This document shows, in pieces, positions 12,713 through 23,720 of a stretch of DNA of 64,000 bases. Both the position numbers and the translations under genes were made by a program. This DNA is from Hansfordia pulvinata (Eukaryota > Ascomycota > Sordariomycetes > Xylariales): positions 1,550,001-1,614,000 of the forward strand of contig BJKQ01000002.1 of the NCBI GenBank assembly GCA_006538405.1. Reading direction: 5' to 3'. The notes beneath the pieces were generated by a model. The model saw only the letters and a program-made list of their open reading frames with translations, did not search any database and was not told where the DNA came from. Every line of letters begins with the position of its first letter. The stretch's first letter is position 1.

Positions 12713-12726
12713 TACGAGTACTCGTA
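12713..12726. repeat. Dispersed palindrome TACGAGTACTCGTA, copy 3
   Basis: Third exact copy of the 14-bp palindrome in non-coding DNA. Confidence 0.8.
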
Positions 12727-12959
12727 ACAAGGGAGTTTGGTCTCCGTATTGACACCTGCCAAATGACCGAACTGAGCTAGTGCAGTGTCAAGACGGGGAT
12801 GGCCGATTTGAGTCAGATCTACCTGCATTATCCGAGTCCATGGATCAAACACACGTACTCGGAAGCCTGCAAATACGACGAGCGACTCTGGTGTCGATTT
12901 CAATCACGGGGTATTGGTCTTGGAGGATTGCACACTTGGGGCGACCTCGTATTCCAGTG

Positions 12960-13062
<103 letters not shown>

Positions 13063-14509
13063 AGCAGGCTGCGAGCGACTCGACTCCAACAGACTGACCC
13101 ATTGACGGGCTTCTCGTATCGCATCTGGGCAGATCTACGGCCATGCAGGCAAATGCGCCTCTGCATGCGAAGAGCATGGGTATAGGAGTGAGTACGGACA
13201 AGCACGGATACGGATATAACAAGCTGGGGCCGGCCAGGCCAGACCAGACCAGACTGCGGCTTCTCGTACTCCGTGAGGAGAGGCAAACAAAGCCGTGGGC
13301 CTGTCTCTCGTGCGCGCAACGGTTGGCTGAGTGGTCCAGCCCAGCCCGGTATAGTACGAACATACGAGCAGGCTGGCACGCTGGAACGGGCGCGCCATTG
13401 ATGATGGACGTCTGTCTAGTCCAGGAAAGGCTAAAGCAATCATTGAGTGCAGATGCTCGATTCTCTGTACTCGTTCTCGCGCGACCCCGAAGGTTGACAT
13501 CTGTGCCTTCGCGCAAACCGCCGACTTCACGGACCTTCACTGAAAATTCCAATGGTGCGCTGGTTTTCATCACTGTCTTCGAGTCTTGCAGAGGCCTTCG
13601 CCGCTGCAGCTTTGGCGCCGTCGTTGGAGTGAAAGAAAGAGGCGGCAAACGGGCATTTGACGAGGTGGCTGCGTCGGCGTGGGGCGTGTCGAATGAAATG
13701 TTTCACGGGGGTGGGAGTCGGGGGGCTGCACTCTCGTACCACTACCCGCTCCTCATGCCAGCCAGCCTTCTCGCTCCGCCCTGCCGCATGTACCCAAAAC
13801 TTGGGAGCGGTCGACGCACAGGCCACGTCGCGTCGGAGTGGAGATCCTTGTAGCGGCCACAGGCGAAGGATACCCAGCGGGCGTCGTCAGTGGCACCACG
13901 AGCCATGTACCTACCCCCTGGCGAGCGGGTACCCCACCGGGCCATTGCCTGGCAACGCGGGCAAGCGCAGAGGCAGAGGCAATGGAAGGCGCGAGGCCCA
14001 GGCGCCGTCCAGTCCGTCCGTCGAGGCGGAGGTGGAGGCAGGCGCCAGCAGCACCCGCCTCGCCTGGCTCGTCTCCACGAAGGTCCCTTTTCTCCTTGAG
14101 ACCTCAACCTCGTCCGCCCGGCCGTCTCACATTCCATTGTCGGAGCAACGAGCCCAGCCCTGCCACCCCTCCGCCCAGCCAGCCTCGGTCTTGTATGACG
14201 ACGAGGGCGCCGTGATAGTCCTTCTATTCATTCGCTTATCCCGTCGCCCGCAGTATTAATCCGCCGCCCTCTCTGCACACCCACCCACCCGTCCAACTCG
14301 CCGTCCCGCCACCCCGTGCCTGGACTGACTGTCGCCACCGCCGTCGACCCGACATCACTTCCCGCTACGCTACCATCGCTCGACTCGGCGGGACCTCGAC
14401 GTCGCTGCCTCTCGACGACGACGTCGCCGTCGCCTCTCACCCATCGCCGGTCACTGCCAGTCGACACGCGACGTGTACCTTGACGCCACCAGAGACGCGC
14501 CCGCCTTGC

Positions 14510-14515
14510 ATGTAG
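14510..14515 (+). promoter_or_regulatory. Start-stop uORF (ATG TAG) upstream of CHS7
   Basis: An ATG immediately followed by TAG lies 107 bases before the CHS7 start. If it is in the transcript leader it would act as a start-stop element, known in other eukaryotes to stall or divert scanning ribosomes. The transcription start site is not known from sequence. Confidence 0.4.
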
Positions 14516-14621
14516 AGCAGTCGGCCCCTGCAATTCCACCCGGTCGCACCGACACCAACCCAACGCCAGCGACGACGACACGACACCCACCCGATCGGCA
14601 GCAACCAGCCCCGGCGACACC

Positions 14622-15681
14622 ATGCCCGGCTACGGCGACTTCACCACCCTCTGCCATGTGGCTCCCTTGCCGCTGTGCGCAGAGGTCGGCCCCATCACGT
14701 CCGTCGCCAGCGGCGTCGGCGTCGAGACCGACTGCTTCGCCCGCAACATCGAACTCGCCAACACCATCATTTTCCAGGGCGCCTCAAGCATCATGCACAT
14801 CATCGGCATCGTCATGGCCGTCATTATGATCCTGCACATTCGCGGCAAGTTCACCGCCGTCGGTCGCAAGGAGATTCTCGCCTTCTTCTACATCTTCATG
14901 CTCATGTCCTTCTTCTCTCTGCTCGTCGACTCGGGTGTCGTGGTGCCCGGAATCTCCGCGTACCCCTACTTTGTCGCGATCCAGAACGGCTTCTCTTCGG
15001 CCCTGGTCACCTGCCTGCTGATCAACGGCTTTGTCGGCTTCCAGCTGTACGAGGACGGCACCCCGCTGTCCATCTGGCTGCTCCGCCTGTGCTCCTTCTT
15101 CGCATTCGCCATCTCGTTCCTCGTCTCCCTCGGCACTTTTCTCAGCTGGCCCAGCCTTGGCCCCACGAACACGGTCGGCCTGTTCACCGTTCTGTACCTG
15201 CTCAACGGTATCCAGCTGCTTATCTACGTCGTTCTTCAGCTGCTGCTGGTGGTTCGCACTCTCGAGGACCGCTGGCCCCTGGTCCCCATCCTGTTTGGCA
15301 TTTTCTTCTTCGTTGTCGGCCAGGTCATCCTCTACGTCTTCAGCTCCATGATCTGCTCTGCCAGCAGCCACTACCTGGACGGACTCTTCTTTGCCACGAG
15401 CTGCAACCTCTTGGCGGTCATGATGGTGTACAAGGTGAGTTTCTCTGCTCCTGGTCTGGCCCCCGCCTTCTTTGCTAACCTGTGTGCAGTACTGGGATTC
15501 TATCACTAAGGAGGATCTGGAGTTCTCTGTCGGCACCCGGATGAACAACTGGGAAGTCAAGGAGCTTCTGCCTGAGGAGGAGCGCCGCGCCACCATCTAC
15601 ACCGACGACCCTTACGGCCAGTCGTCGGCTTACGACCAGACTTACTCGCCCAGTCCAAACCGTCTCTCATCTCGGTACTAA
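14622..15681 (+). CDS. CHS7: Chitin synthase export chaperone Chs7
   Basis: Exon 1 14622-15434, 55-bp intron 15435-15489 (GTGAGT...GCTAAC...GTGCAG), exon 2 15490-15681; 334 residues. Chs7 is an ER membrane protein needed for folding and ER exit of chitin synthase (Chs3 in yeast), so it acts on cell-wall chitin deposition. Family signatures visible: an N-terminal Cys-containing segment (LCHVAPLPLCAEVGP), FARNIELANTIIFQG, FTAVGRKEILAFFY, LINGFVGFQLYEDGTPLSIW, and the C-terminal tail YWDSITKEDLEFSVGT then NNWEVKELL. About seven hydrophobic helices span residues 45-270. The intron falls at the boundary between the last helix (VMMVYK) and the cytosolic tail, and splicing joins YK to YWD as the family requires. 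The start lies in ACACCATGC. The leader carries a start-stop uORF at 14510. Confidence 0.96.
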
Positions 15682-16172
15682 TAAGGAATGAATACCACCG
15701 TTTATGTGGGGGAAGCGCGAGCTGCTTGATGTAGAATCGCACGGGGAAATGGCAGCATCGGGCAAGGCGTTTTTTGGATTATCGGTCCTTTTATCCGGAG
15801 GTGGTCTGACGTCGGCAGCGTAACATGAATACCTTAGCCTTTATATGAACTAGATACCTTACTACTAATCGAATCAGCAGAATATACTTCAACCCTTTTT
15901 ACGTACGAGCGAATGCCGTGGTGGTTGCAATTGTATGTATGTGGTGTTGCAGATATGCGACGGAGGGTGCAGAGAGACAATCTTGCAGAATAGACGTATA
16001 GAGCGCGGGCCGTTCTCGAAGCCGCCTACCTTGCGTATTGCGCCTCTGGCCTCTTATTCGTGTCCGCAGCGATGCCAACAGAGCCGCCCACGGTTCAAGT
16101 GTTGGTTTGCAAGATGTTGTTCACGTGAGAGCTCGAGAGTGCGCTTGACTTTTTGCTTCTTCCTTGTGGGGC
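15682..16172. other. Intergenic between convergent CHS7 and DUF4604 gene
   Basis: 3' flanks of two convergent genes. AT-richer than the coding DNA. No gene seen. Confidence 0.6.
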
Positions 16173-16784
16173 TCAAGTCGCGCCGTCTTCGTCTTCGTCA
16201 TCGCCAAAGCTGAGCTTGATCTTCTTTGCCTTTTTCGTCTTCTTGCCCGCGTTCTTCTTGAGCTTGTCGTCGTCCCCGCCCCCGCTGGCCTTGTCTGCTG
16301 GCTTTTCGTCTCTGGCGGTGCCGCGGCCGTCCACCTTGTCCTCCCCTCCGTCGTCCCCGCCGCCGCCGCCGCCGCCCACGACCCGCCCGGCCTTGCGTTT
16401 CCTCCCGGCCCCGATCCCGGCCACCTTCTCCGCAGCCCCAGACCGGTTCTGCTGCTGCTGCTGCTGCTGCTGCTGCGTCGTCGTCGTCGTTGCCCCCGCC
16501 CCGTCATTCTCCGCCCCCTCTCCCTCGCCTCCTTCCGGGTTTCCTTGCCCGTCGAGCGGCACCGCGTTGCCCCGCTCGTCGACCACCAGGGGCGCGTCCT
16601 CGGCCTCCTCGCTGGCGGAGCGGCCTTTGCCCGCGGGCCGGCGGTGTGCGGCCAGGAGCGGATCCCGGCCGCCGCCCTCGCGGCTGTCCTGCTTCTGCTG
16701 GCCGCGCAGGCGGGCCAGGAAGGGCGGGAGTTCGGTGTTGTAGGAGAGGTTCTTGGGCGTTATCTTCTGCTGGGGTTGGGACAT
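16173..16784 (-). CDS. DUF4604 family protein
   Basis: Intronless, 203 residues. The N-terminus MSQPQQKITPKNLSYNTELP then PFLARLRGQ, and the block SASEEAEDAPLVVDERGNAV, match the conserved DUF4604 domain of small fungal proteins. The C-terminus is Lys-rich and ends KKIKLSFGDDEDED, also typical of that family. In between is a low-complexity linker: five Thr, nine Gln (CAG repeat), then a run of eight Gly. The function of DUF4604 proteins is not established; composition suggests a nuclear or nucleolar location, which is inference. The 5' flank on the minus strand carries an AAC/GTT trinucleotide tract (about 16801-16833). Confidence 0.85.
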   Translation of the reverse strand: MSQPQQKITPKNLSYNTELPPFLARLRGQQKQDSREGGGRDPLLAAHRRPAGKGRSASEEAEDAPLVVDERGNAVPLDGQGNPEGGEGEGAENDGAGATTTTTQQQQQQQQQNRSGAAEKVAGIGAGRKRKAGRVVGGGGGGGDDGGEDKVDGRGTARDEKPADKASGGGDDDKLKKNAGKKTKKAKKIKLSFGDDEDEDGAT

Positions 16785-16803
16785 TTTTTGTTTGTCGTCG
16801 TCG

Positions 16804-16834
<31 letters not shown>

Positions 16835-18778
16835 CTTGGCTCGTCGTCGTCGTCGGTGGCCCCGATGCAACGGCGCTCGCTCGCTGGACTTGGGGCGAGG
16901 GGAAAGCCTGTGGGTTGGCGAGTAGGAGGGGAGGTGTCAGGTCAATGTGATGTGAGGCGAGGAGTAATGGCCGTGGGTGGGTGTCACGTGCTGCAGGTAC
17001 GAAGCAGCCCTGGAGCCCGGCGTTGCGGGGCCGCGTGGCGGATGTTGGCGGTGGTCGGCAGTGGCCCGGCGTGCCCGGCCGCCCACTAAACTACCTCCCA
17101 GGTTAAGTACCTACCTTACCAGGTACCTAATTTAGTGCGCTGGGCTCCCACTTGCAGCGGAGTCTGTGCAGGCTATGAGCAGCAGGCCTGGGGCTGTTTT
17201 CGCCAGAATTGGGGCTCCGGCGCCGATTCGCAGCTCCAGAGCGGCCGTTGAGCTGAGTTGAGTTGGCGGCTCTTGATAGACCTCTGGCTGCAACTCGCCT
17301 CAGAAACTCTCTCTCTCCCTCCCTCTCTCTCGCACTGACTTGGACAACGGGCTGTGACTGCTGCAACATTTGGTAAGCTGCTATGCACGAACCCTTGGAT
17401 CGTTGATAAGAATAGCTCGCATCTTGCAGCTCTTCCCTCTGCAACTCGGACTGTAATCAACCACGGCGCCAGAGCAGAGCGCCCGTTTGTGGGTGGGTAT
17501 CCCGTGTGCGAGTGAGTAGTGTGGCACACTAAGCGCTTATTATTTATGCCACCATCTATCCATGCGAAATGCTGTGCGAGGCCTGGCTACAAGAATTCTC
17601 CGTCGAGTGTGTGCCAAGATAACAAGAGTAATACAGAGTGCCGGCACAGCACAGCCTCGCCGCAGTGGCCCAGCCTCGATACTCACTCAGCCCGTGCCCT
17701 GTTACAACGCCTCTCTATAGGTAAAGGTACTCATCTGCAGGGGAGGAAAGACTGCGACTGGACCAACGGTCACGAACAAGACCGCGCCGCTCTCTGCGTC
17801 AGCCAGCAGAGCTTGAGCCTCTTGGCCCCCCACTTACTCGACATAACATCAGCATGATTGATCGCCAGTTACTACCGGCTCTCGCCCTCGCCTTGGCTTG
17901 CTGAACGAACCCGCCCCACCACCATCGATCAACTCGGGCGGCTTTTCGGCCCGCGGGGAAGCCCGCCCGCCACTCCCGCAGCAGATGCGGAGAGCCGCGT
18001 CCTTGGTTCGGGGTTGCTTTGGGGGGGTTTCTCCTCGGGTCCAGCGGCCGTCGATCTCCCGACTCAACGTCCCCCCATCTTCAGCCTTTGGCAACCGCAA
18101 CAAGCCCGCCTGCCTCTAAGGACCGCGGGATGGCCGTCTTTTCCAAGCGCGAGCCGGCCGCAGCAGAAACCCATGTTGGAAGGCCTCAGAGCGGTGCAGA
18201 GTCCGACCCGGCCCGGTCGGCATTGACCCGGCTGGCTGGAAAATGACAGACACCCTTGCCTCCTCCGTGTGTGATCCAAGACGGCAAGCCCAACTCCCCT
18301 TGACGGGAACCAGGCGTCAGAAGTGCAGTTTCTCCGCCAGGCAGAGAGGGTGATTCTCGTGTCTCCTCAATCCATGCAGTCCCACCTTGTATTACCCGAG
18401 CAAAAGCTTAAGCTCGGGCAAGATTACTTGCACTCTCACCAACATGCGGTCCCGGTCCCTGCTTGTCAGGCCTCGTCAGTCCCCATCAGCAAAGGGTAAG
18501 ACGAAGACTTGATAGGAGAGAGAAGAAGAAGAAGAAAAACACAAGAGCCGGGCCAGTATGGCAATCAGGCTTTGGGAATTGTGTATATAAGTCGACGACA
18601 TGGAAGCTCTGTAACCGTCTTTTTTTTCTTCTCATCATCATCACACTCCACAATCATTAACAACCAGTCTTTCCAACAATCTTTCAGTCTTTCTCATTCG
18701 CCACAGTCACTTTTCCTCACTCCCTCCAGCCGATCTTTCTCGCAACGCCTTCTTCTTCTTCTTTCTCTTCATAGAAAA
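16785..18778. other. Intergenic: divergent promoters of the DUF4604 and lysozyme-like genes
   Basis: Contains a GTT repeat (about 16801-16833), TAGGTACCTA-type motifs near 17105-17130, CT-rich tracts, and the promoter of the secreted lysozyme-like gene (TATATAA at 18584, then an almost pure pyrimidine leader from about 18612). No gene seen. Confidence 0.6.
18584..18590 (+). promoter_or_regulatory. TATA box of the lysozyme-like gene
   Basis: TATATAA about 190 bp upstream of the ATG at 18779, followed by a CT-rich leader (about 18612-18775), the arrangement typical of strongly expressed fungal genes. It predicts transcription starting near 18615-18630. Confidence 0.65.
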
Positions 18779-19548
18779 ATGTCTTTCCTCAAGTCCATCG
18801 TCCTCGCCGCCGTGGCCATTGTGCCCCTTGCCTCCGCCCAGGGCTGCTACGGTCTGCAGGCCGACTTTGTCCCGCAGGCCAAGAACTCGACCATCTCCAT
18901 CCAGGCCGCTCCCAAGTACTACGAGGGCACCTACGACAAGTTCCCTGCCAAGAGCACCTGGAAGAGCTTTGACGAGCTGGTTCGTGTTTCTTCTCTCTCC
19001 CACCATCCCATCCCATCCCATCCCATCCCCATCCAGAGGTATATACCCGTCTCTCGCTCAACAAACTGACACCGAATTCACAGCTGTCCGGCAACAAGAA
19101 GTCGATGATCGCGGCCGGCAACACCGAGAAGGACGCCACGAACCTGGGCAAGGCGATCAAGTCGGTGGGCAAGTCGTCCGGGGTGGACCCGGCGGTGATC
19201 CTGGCCATCATCATGCAGGAGAGCCACGGGTACGTGGGCGTGGAGACGACGTACTCGCCCGAGGGGATCCCGACGGCGGGCGTGATGCAGTGCAGCGGCT
19301 GCAACGGCTTCCCCGGCAAGACGGGCCTGAGCGTCGCCGAGATCACCAAGATGGTCCAGGGCGGCGTCGACCACTTCAAGGGCAACCTCGAGTCGCAGGG
19401 CGGCAAGGACGGGCCCGAGAGCGTCTACCCCGCCCTGCGCGAGTACAACTCGGGCTCCGTCGACAAGACCAACCTGTCCAACGGCCTCGGCGCCACCAAC
19501 ACCTACGTCAGCGACGTCTCCCAGCGCCTCGGCGGCTTCACCGACTAA
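18779..19548 (+). CDS. Secreted lysozyme/SLT-like protein
   Basis: Exon 1 18779-18979, intron 18980-19083 (GTTCGT donor, TTCACAG acceptor), exon 2 19084-19548; 221 residues. Residues 1-20 (MSFLKSIVLAAVAIVPLASA) form a clear signal peptide. The C-terminal half resembles the soluble lytic transglycosylase / goose-lysozyme fold: GVDPAVILAIIMQESHG supplies the ES motif (candidate catalytic Glu113), and GIPTAGVMQCSGC corresponds to the G-[LV]-M-Q motif. The likely reaction is cleavage of peptidoglycan glycan strands outside the cell, which would make it an antibacterial or scavenging enzyme; this is inferred from motifs. The donor is atypical, so the junction near DELLSGNKK needs transcript support. 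A TATA box and pyrimidine-rich leader suggest high, regulated expression. Confidence 0.85.
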
Positions 19549-20002
19549 GTTGGGACCGACTAAGTTGGGGGGGCAAAGCGCTTCAAGGGTTTTTCTTTCT
19601 TTCTCCAATGGGGCATTCCAGCGGGGCAGTTTGGCTGGTTGCCCTTCCTCCCCTTCCTTCTTCACTCTTTCGTTATCGGGACCGGCATCGTTTGTTTTTT
19701 TGTTTTTCAGAGAGCCGCGGGTCGGCGGCATCATTGGGCATCGGAGTTATATCAAGGGGCGGTGATTGATTGACAGACATGGTTTCTGGCGATCCGGGTC
19801 TTTTCTCTCTTTGGGTGGGGGATTTCGGGCATTGTACAACGGGGCAGGTTTATGCGTCGACGGGAATCTGCGAGCGGTCAAGGGACGAGCAGTCTTCCAC
19901 TCGGCGTCTGGTCTCTCAATTCTTCCGTCTTGACTCTCTGGGATTCTCTGGTCAGCAGCAGCTTGTTCTTCTCCTTCTTCCTGGCTGGTTTGCGAAGGGA
20001 TT

Positions 20003-20027
20003 GGGGGGGGGGGGGGGGGGGGGGGGG
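20003..20027. repeat. G25 homopolymer
   Basis: 25 consecutive G residues on the + strand, about 455 bp after the stop codon of the lysozyme-like gene. Confidence 0.9.
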
Positions 20028-20530
20028 CCTTGGTTCCTCCGCTTTCTTCGCACGGCATACCTGAGTGTGATCTAGACTGCTCATAGCGAGTTCAAGGCGT
20101 TCTTCATACCGACGACATGCTCTCACTGTGCTTCTGTTCTGTTCTTGACTTCCAGATCTTGCTGTTGACTCGTGACTGCTGTGACATGACGGCAGCTCGT
20201 AACCATGACTTGCAGGTCTCCTCCTCGCCTCGGGCCTGGGCTAACGTCCAGGTACATGGTAGAAACACGGGGGCAGCACGGAGTTCGCGTACTCTTAGCA
20301 GTCAGCCACGAGTGGTTTCACGTAGGGAAGGTGCAGCCATGGAAGAGGGGGCACATTATGTGTGTGTGCCTGCCTGCCTACCAATATTGGATGGATGCAC
20401 TTTACCTGGTGTACCTCTTTGTCTTTATGGAGGTACCTTACCCGACCTTACCTTGATGGAGATACTCAATACACAGGTCACCCAAGGTAACTCCTACCTA
20501 CCACTCAGAAAGATAGGTACGGACAGGTAA

Positions 20531-20640
20531 GGTCAAGTAAGGTCAAGTAATGTCAAGTAATGTCAAGTAATGTCAAGTAATGTCAAGTAATGTCAAGTAA
20601 TGTCAAGTAATGTCAAGTAATGTCAAGTAAGGTCAAGTAA
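20531..20640. repeat. Tandem array of 11 x 10 bp (KGTCAAGTAA)
   Basis: Eleven head-to-tail units: GGTCAAGTAA twice, TGTCAAGTAA eight times, GGTCAAGTAA once, with degenerate units on both flanks (ggacaggtaa, ggtcgaggaa, ggtcagccaa). The period is close to one turn of the helix, so any bound protein would sit on one face. About 950 bp upstream of the gene at 21595. Confidence 0.95.
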
Positions 20641-21594
20641 GGTCGAGGAAGGTCAGCCAAGCATGGCGATCGGGGAAACTTTCCGTTCTACACATCACTT
20701 CCATCCGCCATGCTTCAGTACAGCTGCCAGCGTCAAGTATGTTCTCGTCCGTCAGTGTCCGCAAGCAGCTCCGTCAATCGTTCCAGAAGGTGTGTCGCCC
20801 CTCTCCAATCCTGTTGAACAAAACTCAGAAGGAAGCCCGACTGCCCGCTTGGCAGCACTTCTGTCTTTTACTACCTAGTCCTGGCTGAGATTCCCCCAAG
20901 ATTGCTGCTCATAGTATAAGTCCAGTTCGCTGTCCAAGGATCTGACTACAGCGGTTTTCTATTGCGGTCTACCATCGCCACCGATCCTCTTCCCATCTCC
21001 ATCTGTGCCGAACCACCATCGCTCTCCGGGGACGCCAGCGCCGACGGCCCGTGCCGGGCTCGCGCCGTGATAAAGCATCGAGTTGGAAAGTGGGGAGGAA
21101 ACCCAAGGCCGGATACAAATTCCGCGCCCGCGAACAGTCGGGCCATCGCTTACGCAGCTGCTTCACGTCCGACAAGAGTCAATGGCGGCTTTGTAAATCG
21201 GTCGATGGACCTCGACGGCTCTCTCGGGTCGAGCGGTGGCGCACTGCAAAGCCGTGTCGCCTCTGGGAAACCTGAAAGGCGCGCCCTGCGAAAGGCTATC
21301 CGCTTGAGATGCAGAGTCTGTCGCAGTGATTCGAGCGAGACAGACACGCGTGCCAGCGCTCGTCTTGACAAGGTGTCTGGGTGGGCAGGTAGGCGCCTTG
21401 ACACCGCAATCGTCACGTCTCTGGCTGGCGGGATATAATGATAATAATCACATCACCCCGAACACAAGAAACTCGATCAGAAGCTACTTACTTCCCAACT
21501 ACACAGGCTCTCATTGCCAGACTCATACGTCCCAAAGGTCTCTTGTCCGCCAGCTCTTGCTCCTGTTCCCGATCGCCTACGATCGCCTATCAAG

Positions 21595-22791
21595 ATGATT
21601 CTCCTCGGAGTGAAAGCGACTTTGATCGCAACAGCACTGCTCGGAGGCCCCCTAGCATCCGCATACCCCGGGGCTGGCTTTACAGCCAGAGGCACCACCG
21701 GTTTATTCGGGGGTAGGTGCTACTCGTCCCCGGGGACGTATGAGGGGAACGACCGTAAAATCGAGAAGGTCGAGGTCGGCCTCCACGACAGCATGGTCCT
21801 CGGGCTGAAGGTTTATTCGCCGGACGAGCGGTTGTCGCTTGCAGGATCTGTGAATATCATGAAGGGCCATGTGGGCAGCAAGGCCAGTTTCACGGTCGAG
21901 TCGTGGGGCGACATTGAAGGGCGGCGTCCGACGGTTAAGAAGGTGCCGGTCGGCCCCGTGGTTGTCGCAATGCCGAAGCTCAAGTACGGCCACAGCCAAG
22001 AGTGGGTATGCGCCGTCGTCAATATCTGGATCGTCATACCCGAGGGACTCTCGTTCCGCGGGCTTCAGGTGCAAACGCGCGACATGTCCATCGGATTTCA
22101 CGGCGAGGGCCTCAAGATCGCAGAGGACGGCACGGTCAGCCTCGCCACTTCCGATGGCGGAGTCCATGCCTCGCTGGCCTCGGCGCACAAGACCACAATC
22201 AGTATTACCATCGGCAACATCGACGTGTATAACAAGGCGCCCGAGGGACTGAGCCTGTATACGGCCGAAACGAGAGTGTCGGCCACAAGGGGACATGTCT
22301 ATGGCAAACTAGCTCACAGGACCTTTACACAGATCCAGACTTTCGAAGGGAATTTAGATCTGAACATTGTGCCACACATTGACACCAAGAAGGACGGCAC
22401 CATGACGGAGCTTCACACCAGGTGCCAGCGCTGCGATCAGAAAATCAACGTCAAAAGGCCCAAGTTCTTCAAGGGGGCAGACGCACAGAGCGACGACAGC
22501 GGCAAGTTCAATAACCTCGAGGGCTTCCACTCTGGCGAGAGGGGCAGCTTCGACATCACGTACCCTCCCACGTGGATCAGCAAGATGTCGGTTTCGAAAC
22601 CCCCGGGAGGCCACCGTCTGGACACGCCCGGCAATGTCGATGGTCTCTCGGTCAAGACTAGCAATGCCTGGAAGTACGAGGCTGTCAAGGGAGAAGACGG
22701 CGACCACGGCAAGTCATCTCTCCAGGCGGAAGGCACCTCGGAGGGCGGCAATGTGAGCCTCAAGTTCTCGGATAACGCTCCAGTCATCTGA
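21595..22791 (+). CDS. Predicted secreted protein, unknown function
   Basis: 398 residues, no intron. The frame is open further upstream, but the ATG at 21595 opens a clean signal peptide (MILLGVKATLIATALLGGPL ending ASA). The mature part contains repeated alternating hydrophobic/polar stretches ending in Thr/Ser/Asp turns (for example VSLATSDGGVHASL, TTISITIGNIDVYN), suggesting a beta-helix or repetitive beta-sheet like the adhesin-type DUF4097 fold. That comparison is by pattern only. One closely spaced Cys pair (HTRCQRCDQKIN) sits near residue 290. There is no GPI signal or transmembrane segment, so it is probably released or wall-associated. No catalytic motif is recognised. The neighbour upstream is another secreted protein. 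Confidence 0.75.
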   Translation: MILLGVKATLIATALLGGPLASAYPGAGFTARGTTGLFGGRCYSSPGTYEGNDRKIEKVEVGLHDSMVLGLKVYSPDERLSLAGSVNIMKGHVGSKASFTVESWGDIEGRRPTVKKVPVGPVVVAMPKLKYGHSQEWVCAVVNIWIVIPEGLSFRGLQVQTRDMSIGFHGEGLKIAEDGTVSLATSDGGVHASLASAHKTTISITIGNIDVYNKAPEGLSLYTAETRVSATRGHVYGKLAHRTFTQIQTFEGNLDLNIVPHIDTKKDGTMTELHTRCQRCDQKINVKRPKFFKGADAQSDDSGKFNNLEGFHSGERGSFDITYPPTWISKMSVSKPPGGHRLDTPGNVDGLSVKTSNAWKYEAVKGEDGDHGKSSLQAEGTSEGGNVSLKFSDNAPVI

Positions 22792-23720
22792 TGAGTATAC
22801 CCAAGGCGGGTTCCGTGCTAGCAGGCCGCTGCCGATGGACCTGTCAGACATGGAAAGTCTCGTGAAGAAGCGAAGAGGAGTTCGACCTGGACGCACACAG
22901 CAGTGACGGGTTTCGAGAGCAGTCCAAGGCAGGTCTCCCGTGGCTGCCGTTGATCTCGCCCTGTAGAGGGAGAAGCACAGAACCAGCAGAATCGATTCAA
23001 GTGTATGATATGTGTCTCCTCAACTGCCCTTCTAAGGAGGTGATGCACACAGTAATTCACATTGCATTCTAAGTTGTCCATGGCTCTATTCGGATCTCTT
23101 GCTTCACTTCTCGATGCTGAACCAGCTAACCCCTTTTCTCCTTGCATGCCCCTGTTCAAGCATGAAAAGATTGGTTGGCAATTGTCCTTCCCACACTGCA
23201 ACGCTCCGACTGAAGCGCCTTCTCACAGCCCAACACCGTCGAAGAAGCGCGTGACAGAATGGCATGGTTTCCGTCCACCTATAAACCTAGACTCAATCAT
23301 TGGCATCCCGCACTCGCAGTTCGCGGGTGTTCCCAAGCGGATAACCCTTGGTGCCAGGGGGTTTCAGTGCATCGATCGCACAGCGCAACCGAAAGCACGT
23401 CAGATCACAAACCCGAAATTCAGAAAGCAATAACGCGCGATGCATAGACCAGCTTAGCTGTTGTGTCCTCGGCCTGAGCGGCACGGGCTTTTCTGGGGTC
23501 TCGTCCCTTCCACAGGTTGCCTCTCGAGCTTGAATGTCACGCGAGCGACTTTCGAGGGAGAGAGGGAGAGACACACGCACAAAGTCTTTGCAATTTGCAA
23601 CTCTTCACGGCGGTATCTGCCCTGAACCCCCTTCATCTCCGTGGAATTTTTTTTTTCTTCTGGTACTTCAGGGAAGATCAGGCCGAGATTCCCTCACAGC
23701 AGCGCGATGCGACGGAGCTC
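22792..23720. other. Intergenic between convergent genes
   Basis: 3' flanks of the secreted-protein gene (+) and the RING gene (-). Short frames only. Nothing supportable. Confidence 0.6.

Larger units (their letters stand above)
19549..21594. other. Intergenic with G25 run and 10-bp tandem array
   Basis: 3' flank of the lysozyme-like gene and promoter of the next secreted-protein gene. Holds a G homopolymer (20003-20027) and an 11-copy 10-bp tandem repeat (20531-20640). No gene seen. Confidence 0.6.
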
